Part shown: piece by piece, positions 1-10,000 of the stretch
Layout: each line of letters starts with the position of its first letter
Position numbering within the stretch: the stretch's first letter is position 1
Origin: Branchiostoma floridae
Taxonomy: Eukaryota; Chordata; Leptocardii; Amphioxiformes; Branchiostomatidae
Assembly: GCF_000003815.2 (NCBI RefSeq)
Contig: NC_049981.1
Span: forward strand, 5,094,532-5,122,185
Reading direction: 5' to 3'
Length of the DNA: 27,654 bases
Program-made: the position numbers and the translations under genes
The notes under the pieces: generated by a model
What the model saw: only the letters and a program-made list of their open reading frames with translations
Databases searched by the model: none
Told to the model about the DNA's origin: nothing

Positions 1-185
1 AAGGCAGGTTCAAGAATTATGCATAATCATCAGAACCCTTATGCATGTTACCCTTTGAACAAGCATAGTTATGAATAACCCTTGGAGCCTTATGCATAAT
101 TATGCATAACCATTGGAAACTTATGCATAATTATGCATAACCCTCAAAATTTTTGCATAATTCTGCATAATTATGTACAGTTATG
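1..185. repeat. Degenerate AT-rich tandem repeat with ATGCATAATTATGCAT palindromes
   Basis: Four to five imperfect units of roughly 36 bp. Two clear units carry TTATGCATAATTATGCATAA; the others have decayed versions such as TGCATAATTCTGCATAATTA. Each core is a palindrome made of two octamer-like halves (ATGCATAA). It begins at the window edge, so its full extent is unknown. Confidence 0.6.
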
Positions 186-519
186 CCAATTTAGATTAAT
201 CCCCAGGGGGTCGTTATTGGCTGCTATGTATTTCTTACATCATTTATACTTACAGCTTACGATATCAGCCCATCTGGGTGTACGGTTGCTGAGATCTGGA
301 AGGTCACTCCCAAATAATAATGGAATTCCCAAATTAAATTGGAGGGTGTTTTTAATTCTTTTCTTTGTGTTCTTTTCCTTTACAAATTAAACAACAACAT
401 CTTTCTAGCTGTATTGAATTAGAAAAATAAACAATTCTCTTTCCTTCTCTTTGTACAAAAAAAAGAATTTTCAAATGTTACAAAAACCTTGAGGATCTCA
501 GATGACAATATTTAGTTGG
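186..519. other. AT-rich sequence without a recognised gene
   Basis: Downstream flank of the SLC22 gene. An open stretch on the plus strand reaching 390 has hydrophobic but unrecognisable translation and no supporting features. It is best treated as non-coding. Confidence 0.4.
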
Positions 520-525
520 TTTATT
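520..525 (-). promoter_or_regulatory. Probable polyadenylation signal of the SLC22 gene
   Basis: AATAAA on the minus strand (TTTATT on the plus strand), about 270 bp past the stop codon. It is the first exact signal after the stop, so the mRNA end is expected near 495-510. Inferred from sequence only. Confidence 0.5.
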
Positions 526-550
526 TCAGCTACTCCAAAAATAACCACAA

Positions 551-772
551 ACTATGATCATCTACTCTCCAAGCAGAGGTTGGGCTCTGGCTTTTTAAAA
601 CGTTTTTTTAGTCGTTTTTATCGAGCTTTCTATTTTGAATCTTGAAGTCCGCCAGTTAGGTTTTGACAATACAAGATAGATCAAGATACAATTCAAAATA
701 GAAAGCCCGATAAAAACGACTAAAAAAAGCTTAAAAAGAACAGCCGGAGCCTAACCTCTGCTTGGAGAGTCG
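551..772. repeat. Foldback element (long inverted repeat) in the SLC22 3'UTR
   Basis: Left arm about 551-638 and right arm about 688-772 are inverted copies of each other over about 85 bp with scattered mismatches; the outer ends read CTCTCCAAGCAGAGGTT and its complement, the inner ends TTTCTATTTTGAAT. The spacer is about 50 bp. The shape is that of a small non-autonomous TIR element. It starts only 20 bp after the SLC22 stop codon and, if the AATAAA at 520 is used, lies entirely in the transcribed 3'UTR as a hairpin. Confidence 0.75.
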
Positions 773-791
773 GATCTTGTCCGTCCCAGAA

Positions 792-1047
792 CTAAAGTCT
801 AGCTGTTTCCTTTTCCTCATCCACAATGCCGTCTTTCTTCCTGAAATTCTCGCCGTCCTCGATGGTAGCCGGAAGTGCAATCCCATTGGTTTCCGGTAGG
901 AGCAGCGCCAGCAGCCCGGCGGCAATCGAAGTCCCCCCGAAGATGACGTAAGGCAACGGCGTCCAATAGACGCCCAGCAGGTCGATAAACGGCGCGATGA
1001 TCCCGCCAACACGAGCCATCATGGCGCCCATGCCCAGGCCGATTTGC
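792..1047 (-). CDS. SLC22 gene exon 12 (TM12, C-terminal tail, stop)
   Basis: Residues 479-563 plus TAG. The acceptor is TTTTTCTAG|GCAAATC. It starts QIGLGMGAMMARVGGIIAPF, typical of the family after segment 11, then a last membrane segment ending LLPETNG, then a charged cytoplasmic tail (IEDGENFRKKDG...EEKETARL). The 3'UTR follows at once with a long inverted repeat, and the first AATAAA on this strand is at 520-525. Confidence 0.95.
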
Positions 1048-4000
1048 CTAGAAAAAGACGCAAATTACTTGTGGTTATTACTTGTTAAAATAGTTAATAG
1101 GATTTTCATCAAACAGTTATTACTTTTTAAAGGTAAGCATACGTACCTCCAAATTACCGCAAGGAGGCGGGATGAGTGGCAGAAGATCCACGAAAGTCTC
1201 GACCTAGTTCTCACAACTCTCGCGAGAACTGGGTCACTCCGTGATCAAGATGGATTGATCAAAATTTGGATGTACGTGTGTTTACCTTTAAAAAGTAGTC
1301 ACTGCTTGATGACAATGCTATTAACCGTGTACACACGTGGCTAATGAATCTCTTCAACGTTATATGTTAAAATGGTATTTTTTTGGCTTTAAAAAATCAG
1401 CGACATCTTAAAGGTCCTGGGTTCAAGTCTTCCACTCAGAGATAGCATAGCTTTGGCCAAGGTTGTTCTGGAAAGTTGAGCTTGAGAGAAACTCCGCCAC
1501 GTATTTCTGAAAACGTGGGGAATGACTGGCAACTGACGGGAGTAGTACGTCAACGCACGGCACACAAAGTTTTGCCTACAAGTAAAGTTCTATGGCGTGT
1601 CTGCGTGCTACAAAATCCTTCGGATTCCCTACGAGTTCGTACGGAGGCGGTACTTACCACAAAAGGTTGACCACGTTTTGGCACGTAGACAGCACGTATT
1701 TGCACGTGCAGTGGGTTGTGCCCTTAGCTTAAGGTCTTACGCAGCTTGTACTAACATACAAAACTGCTCTGTTGTGGATGGCCGCTTCTGTCATCCTATC
1801 AAAGGCAAAATAAAAAATAAGAAGCAAACTTGAACTCCAAATCTACCTGATAACGGTGGGGTAGATCTCGGCTGTGAAGATGTAGACGATGGCGAAGGTG
1901 GCGGTGATGCAGAACTTCCCGATCATGGCCAGGGTGGTGGTTAGCCAGAACAGGTCTGTAAGGTAGAGACACACACAGCAGGGTTTGTGCAGCATCCCTA
2001 AATGCTTTGGTGCATCGCTAAATAGTTTGGTGCATCCTAAAATGTTTTGGTGCATCCCGAAATGTTTTGGTGCATCGCAAAATGGTTTTGTGCATCCCAA
2101 AGTGGTTTGGTGCATCCCAAAATGCTCTAAAGCATCTCAAAATGCTTTACTGCATCTCAAAATGGTTTGGTGCATCGCAAAATGGTTTGGTGCATCCCAA
2201 AATGCTTTAGCGCATCGCAAAATGGTTTGGTGCATTCCAAAATTGCTTGGCGTATCCCAAAATAGTTTGGTGAATCCCAAAATGTTTTAGTACATCCCAA
2301 AATGCTTTAGTGCATCGCAAAATGGTTTGGTGCATTCCAAAATGGTTTAGTGAATCCCAAAATGGTTTCGTGCTTACCGAATCGTTTTCGTGCATCCCAA
2401 ATTGTGCCTTGTTAAGAAAAGTACCATTGCAAAGGAAAGACAATCACCCTTGGGAAACGGTTGCATCTCAAGATGTGCTCCATCCCTATAATTACCGTGC
2501 CACATGCTGCGGATGCTTTGGATGCTTTATTTGTCCATTAATTGACATACAAATTGTACTCAGCAAATCTTCCTAGACACATGACATTAAAAAATACGAA
2601 CATCACATATACAAGTACTTACAGTTATGATGTCATAATCTTATAGTTCGCTGTGCTTACCAAAAAATGTCATGAATGAACGCTGAAACCCGGAAAAAGA
2701 AAAGCAGATAAAGTTGTGTATGAACTTACGCTTTGGAATGAAGAAAGCGACGATACAAGCCACGCCTCCGACGACCATAAGACTGGACAGTGAACAGCGC
2801 CTTCCAAACCTGGTGAATAATGATAACGATAGAGATAAATCGTCATATCAATTAAACCCTAAAGATGATTAAAAAAGAGGATAGTATGGAGCATAGGTCA
2901 TATCAATTAATCAATGGGCTATTCTGGCAGAATTGAAACAAAGAAGCTCCAGTTTAGGTTTCAACTGAAGTATTCATCTCAATACTATTGATAAATAGAC
3001 ATATAATTTATCTCTATTCTTTCCGGTCCACAGATTTGAGGCCTGACCCTCGTCATAGCCCCTATCTGACCTTGCTTAATGTTGTACTTAAAAAAAAGTT
3101 TTAGAATTGATGGGCAGATAGACATATGTGAATACTTCTTGTATTTGTAAATATATATATGTATATATATATGTTTATCAATTTATTAAGACATGTTTAT
3201 GGATTTAATAGGACTTCAATCATGTAACCCTTATTCCGTCGCATATGACCTTAATAAAAGTGACCAGTTTTTAATGAATAATTGACTTTTTCATGAATAA
3301 ATGAAGACTAAAGCAAACAAACAAATAGATAAATGAACAAACGAATGGATGAATAGCTAGAATGTAAGTTCATCTGTGACGGGGGCCGATACCGATTGCA
3401 AAGCTCCTTTGACCCGTTGATGACGTCACACTTCCGTTCCGGATGTGTGACTTAGGCTTTGGGTCATTTCAACTTGATTAATCAGAGGGCTGATCGAAAG
3501 CTTGTTGGTAAGCGCTTTATTTTGTGAACGGATATATGGTCTTAAAACATAAGAATGAATCATATCAACATAACATATCAACAATACAGAATTAATTTTT
3601 CGGCAATCTACAGAACCTGCTAGGCAATACTCTTGACTTCAATAGTTTATCCGAATCAGCCCGTATCCATCTACTATTAAGGGGTTCACCTTTCCTGTCA
3701 CATTCTACAAACTGCAGTATCTTACAGTTAAGCCAGTTATATATTGTACATACGAAACGTTTTGCAACTACCTTGTAACCTGAGTTATATTTAAATAGCT
3801 GTGAACTGTTTGTTTTGATATTGTCATTTATTTGTCCTTGTCAGTTATCTTTTATTGAGAGGTGATGTGAATATTAGCGTACTGCTAGAGTGTATTACCT
3901 CTCTGTCCTGTTTTGTACTTTGATGTTAAATAAATAAATAAAAAAATGAATAGCTAGATGAGATAGCAAATAAATAAAGTAAATCTCACTTGTCCAGGAT

Positions 4001-7000
4001 GTAGATTGAGATGAGGTAAGCCGGGATCTCCACAAACCCGGAAATGGCGAAGTTCAGGTACAGGTTCCCGTGGAACGCCGCGGCGTTCAGGGATATTCCA
4101 TAATACACCATGCTGTTCACCGCCCTGGGATGAGTATAAGTGTGATGACATGTCAGCTATTGATGAAATCAAAGAGTAGACGAAGAAAAGTAATTTATTA
4201 ATACATTGTATCCAGAGATTGAGATGTGACACCAATAACATCATCCCGTTAGCCTTCCCTGGCCGAGACGGGGGCCGATACCTAATACGAGGCACCTTTG
4301 ACCCGTTGTTGACGTTACCTTTCCGTTAAAATCACATGACCTAGGCTTGGGGTCCTTTTAACAAGAAGGGGATCAGGACACTAACCGAAAGCTGGTTGGT
4401 ATACTTCGGAACGGAAATTATAATAAGTATGCATATAAAATTTTTATAGTATCATCGTATGGTGGACATTAGCAGTAAGAATGTTGCTAAAATGATCTCC
4501 ACAAAGCAAAGGTTTATATCTATGTTTCTTAACTATTTTCTACAAGTATTTCTAAGAGTATGAACAAGAGAACAATGCATCCAACACAGGCATAACAAGC
4601 GATTTAACACACAGAGATTTAGACTTTGGTTTCATAGAATCAATAGAATAGATATACGTCACGTATTGCAGAACAAATATGATAATATCAATATACGTCA
4701 ATGCAGGACACAACGTATCACTCACCAGTTAAAGAACAGGTTGATAGTCCACTTGCGCAGGTTTGGAGTCCTGAACAGATCTACGAATGTATAGAGAGCT
4801 CTGTCCGAACCGCCTTCCTCCTCCTTATAGTAACAATGATCAATAATGATAACTTTATTCCACAGTTTTTCCTAATAAGGAAAGATAATCGCGAGACAAA
4901 GGTACAATGACAATGTTACACATGCACTCTTATGTCAAAAGATAATATCAAACTTTATTAAAGTTTATTGCAAAAGCCCTTGGGCTAATTGCAGGTAACA
5001 TAAGAGATTCAAACAGTGTAAAAACAATATCACAAGTGTTTACTCTAGTCTAAAGCTAGTAAAAGCTAACTCTAGATCCTGGGTTATTTGGTTCGACTCC
5101 TTTTCGAAGACAGTGGAAGACCAAAGATCCCACCTTCTCTATTGTGTGTGGGTTTTGTGATTTCTTCTTGATTTCTGTTTTCTTCTTGTCAGTGAATGTG
5201 AGGAAGTTTGGGTGGAATTTGATGGCCTCTTCGTTCAGCTCTTTTCTTTCGTGATTGTAGAAAGAGCAGTTTGACATAAAATGTGTTTCGTCTTCCACCA
5301 CGTTTGACGTACATTGTTTGCTGATAAGTCTATACATAATATTTTTACGGTGTAAGGGGAAACGGTAGAGTTACTAGAATTAGCATTCCATATTAATGAC
5401 TGCAACCCTTTACAGTAGCATACATGTGAGGTGAGCGGCCTGTAGGATAAGATTCACTTACCACAGGACTACGCACGTCAACACGCATAGTGTACTATAG
5501 TGTTTCCATACCTTTGTTGTCAGTGGGGCGTCGTCGTGGAATACTTCATCTGGTAGATTCACTTTCGCGACCTGTAGTACGCAGAAATCTGGTTTGTTTC
5601 AGGACTGCACAATTGCGACATTCGCGTTCAATGCACACCGTACTATTACAGGATATAGGAGAATTCTTTTTACACGACCAGCAGCTACTTACAATGGTTG
5701 CGTTTCGATGTCTCTCATACACCTTCGTCAGAGCTTCTAACTGGAGTTCTGCTTCTCACCGCTATATGTAGCCGATATAGGTGGCGCTTTTGCGGTGAGA
5801 AAGTAATCCCAAACGTGGCTAAGCTTGTATCCACCATCGTCCCGGTTCATCACTGGCGTTGAATTTCTTATTGTAAGCACCTGCTGGTTGTGTAAAAAGA
5901 ACTCTCCTATATCCTATATCCTATATTCTATCAACCTGATGAAACTATTGTTGGACGTATTATTACAGTTTGTCACATATTTTCAGCTTGAGGCAGTCTG
6001 AGAAAGGTATAGCAGTGACCTGTCGAAGAAAGGAACCTCTACATTACCTTGGCTCCTTCCTCTACGATGGCTTTCGCCTCGCTTTGCCGGTTCCTTGAAA
6101 TCAGCCAACGCGGAGATTCGGGGATCATCCTGGAAAGGCAAAATGTTCTTATTGTTATTGGGTAGGCCGACTACTCTCTCTTGGCATCCAGGGGCTGAAT
6201 TGCGAGGAGCTTACAATAGGCGGGGCTAAATCGCAAGGGTCTGGAACGAGTGGCCTCAATACGACAGTAATTGCTCAAGGTGCAGCCAAGGGACGGTAGG
6301 TTTTGAACCACTCACATCGTACCATCGCACGGGTGGTGGGTTCTTAAACGTGCTTGAGGTGTGGCTCTCCTCAAACACGGGGCCTCCATTTAACGTCCTA
6401 ATAGAGGGACGGCCCTAGCGGAACTCATTTTCGACGAAGAAACATCCTCGGTTCAAGAACCAGGCTGTACAACGGTGGGTAAATTAGAAAAAAATTTTCC
6501 CGCAAACTTTACCTGAACAACTTTAATGTCAATACGTAACTCATATGGACTTGAATATACGAACTTGCGACCCGTACAACATATAACCTCCTTGTGTACA
6601 GCTTGTGTTGCTTAAAGCGTTTGTCCATTTCACCATTGTATCTTCTTGTACAATAAAGTTAACACTGTATTTATTAAGTACATGTATTGCTTACCAATAG
6701 TAGGCGAAACCGATGAGGTAAGGCATGGTGACGGCTATCTGGAACCACATCCAGGAGCGGATGAGGTAGGCTACCCCGGCCAGCAGCACGTACCCCACCG
6801 CCCAGTAGATCATGATGATCATCCCCACCAGGGTCCGCTTCTCAGGACTCACCATCTCCGCTCCTAGGAGGGGAGGGGCAAGAAAAATCAAGTCAGTAGA
6901 GTTACTACCAAGTGTATTCCAACAGTGACTGTTTTAAAGGTAAAGTACATACCTCCAAATTTTCGATGTCTGAAAGAAAGCACATCTTGATCACGGAGAA

Positions 7001-10000
7001 TGACCCAGTCTAGATCTCGCGAGACCTAATCCCGTGTTCTCTCGCGAGATCGAGACTGGGTCATTCTCCGTGATCAAGATGTGCTGTCAGTGTGACTGAT
7101 GAACCTCTTCAACGACAAGTCAGTAAAGCTTTCCAAAAAAAAAGCAAACTGAGGGGGTAAAATTGCATGGCAAAAATTCAACGCATTTGCTCAGTGCAAG
7201 GCCAAATGACCACTTTTGTTGCAAACTAAAGGTAATCTTGCTGGAAGATTGTGGTTAACATTGGTTTGAAGGCTTGTGGATTGTACAAGGGAGGGAAACA
7301 CTTGTCCGGTAGAGAGTTCTATAAGGAAAGAGGCTGTTGTTGCTGCAAGTTGGAACTGATATCTATTAGTAAAAAAAATGATACAGAACAGCTTTTAAAG
7401 AAGACAGCCTCCTCACCACGAGGTATACGTATAGACGTCGTGCATCAGCATCCATTGTAAGAGTGAGCGACTTTGCACTTCAAGGTTTGGACCCAGAGCC
7501 ACATGAGGTCCGGATCCCTGCTTAATGAGCACACATACAGTCATTTTCGAGAGCGAACGAATACAAATATTCCTGTGGCGTCGTGTGTAGCGTAACTGGT
7601 AGAGCGTTCGGCTCGGAATCTAGAGGTCCTGAGTTCGATCCCCGCTGTGCCCACGACGTTGTGCCCTTGGGAAAGGCACTTTACACGACCTTCCTCATTT
7701 CACCCAGGTGTAAAATGGGTACCTGACTTCGGTCGGGGAGGTAAAAGACTACCTTTACCTTCTGTCTGTACCGTGTATGTGGCAGTGTTAATATAAGTTA
7801 CAAACTTGAGTGCCTGCCACATTGTCCTTGTCTGTCCAAAACTAAATAAAAAAATATATATACCTACCTAAGACGAAGGGTATCTCAAAGATGATCATAC
7901 CGGCACACGCCATGATGAAGCGAAAGGCGGTGAGCACGGTGAAGTTAGGGGAGAAGGCAGAGGCCATACCGAACAGGTACATGACAGCCATCAGGGCCAA
8001 CAGGACAGGCTTCCGGCCCCAGCTGGGAAATGGACAAGATTAGAAATAATATGTTATAATTTTTAGACTCCATAATCATCCGGAACGGAAGTGTGACGTC
8101 AGGAAAGAGTCAAAGGTGCTTGGTAGTCGGTATCGGCCCGATGTGTGACTTAGGTTTTGGTTCATTTCAACTTGAGAAGGATCAGAGGACTGATTGGAAG
8201 CTTGTTGGTAAGCGCTTCATTTTGTGCAGGGATATAAAGTCTTAAAATTGTAACATAATGTCGACTACCGTCACACATGAACTTGCATTCAAGAATAGAA
8301 ATAATTCATGTTTGGGGTGTTCAGAAATCTTTCGGCATTTAGTGCCCATGTATGCTTGTTTGTATGTCGGTGTAATTTTACAAAAAAGATCCCATAGAAA
8401 TCCAAAATAAAGACGTTAGAAATTGAATAGACTTAGTAGAGTAGGCAATATCACTGACCTACTACCAACTGTGACAGATGACATTTCTTACGATTAACTC
8501 CAAAGCATGAAGAAGGTCGGGAGAACATGGTTGGCTATATGTGTCAGGAGCTAACTCAAACCATGGTCTGGAGAATGTCGGAAGGCTATGGTCGGCTATA
8601 AGTGACATGGCTTAACATACGAATATGTGATATTGTATTTGCTGGTGTGTACTTTTTATTTTCTTCTTCTTTCAGGGGCCATTCAGAATTTAGAACTGCA
8701 TCATCATATCGGCTATATAAATATCAACAATTGAAGGTTTGCAATGGCAAAACATGTATGGTATTTTTTTAGTCGCACACAATACTACAGGGTGAACCTA
8801 ACGGTATAGTATGATTATGTTTAAAATAACCTGGTCCATCAACTTTAACCAAGTACTTGTAGGGTGACTATTTTTCTTTTACTCGTACACAATACTATAG
8901 GGCGAGCCTAATGGTATAGTATCGTGTAGCTTAACAAAAGGCTACAGGGAAGACATTCTGCATTTTGGCGAAAATGTAGCATTGTGATTTAATGCATTGT
9001 TTACATACATGTCTGCCGCGTGTCCTCCGAAGAAGGATCCAACCATGAGCCCCGCCATCCACACAGACTGGATCATGTTCACCTGCCATTTCTTATCACA
9101 CACCACGTCCCACTGGAAAACACATGAACTTATCACACACCACGTCCCACTGGAAAACACATGAACTTATCACACACCACGTCCCACTGGAAAACACATG
9201 AACTTATCACACACCACGTCCCACTGGAAAACACATGAACTTATCACACACCACGTCCCACTGGAAAACACATGAACTTATCACACACCACGTCCCACTG
9301 GAAAACACATGAACTTATCACACACCACGTCCCACTGGAAAACACATGAACTTATCACACACCACGTCCCACTGGAAAACACATGAACTTATCACACACC
9401 ACGTCCCACTGGAAAACACATGAACTTATCACACACCACGTCCCACTGGAAGACACATGAACTTATCACACACCACGTCCCACTGGAAAACACATGAACT
9501 TATCACACACCACGTTCCACTGGAAAACACATGCATCAGTATTAAGCTAAGGGCACAACCCGCCGTACGTGAAATTTGTCCGTACGTTTTTTGGGAGGCC
9601 ACGTCCGCCACGTATTTCTGAAAACTTCCAGGTTGTCACTCGTTCTCATTGAAATGTCGAAAATGGCATTTTTTTGGTCGAAAAATAGATCGGCTTTATT
9701 TTCACTGAAAATTACTTAGTTGTTTGGGAAAATTCCTCTTTTAACCATAGCCAAAAAATGACAACTTATTATTTTCGGTCCCATAGGTAATGCATTACAG
9801 GGCATGTAACAAACGTTACCGGTAACGTTTGTTACAACAGTAGACTTTACCCTGTTTTCTTCGAAAGGACTTATCTTATTGACTACATAATTTAGGTATA
9901 AGTGAATGTCCCTAGGGACATTTGAAAAGTGGGCAGCTTTTTTACACCAGGTCAAATAGAAAGCGTAGACAGCATCGAACAATGGTAACGTTTGTTACAG

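Noticed and set aside
1985-2443. Open frames on both strands rich in His, Gln, Cys and Lys
   Set aside because: They are translations of a 20-bp tandem repeat that happens to lack stops; the unit length is not a multiple of three and both strands are open equally.
5490-5771. 93-codon plus-strand open frame
   Set aside because: It spans the left half of a foldback TIR element and has no recognisable translation.
7580-7655. Possible functional tRNA gene
   Set aside because: A and B boxes are present but the stems are poor and the sequence continues into a SINE body with an A-rich tail, so it is a tRNA-derived SINE head.
9092-9533. CRISPR array (regular 37-bp repeats)
   Set aside because: There are no unique spacers; the units are directly tandem and contain a splice site of a eukaryotic gene.
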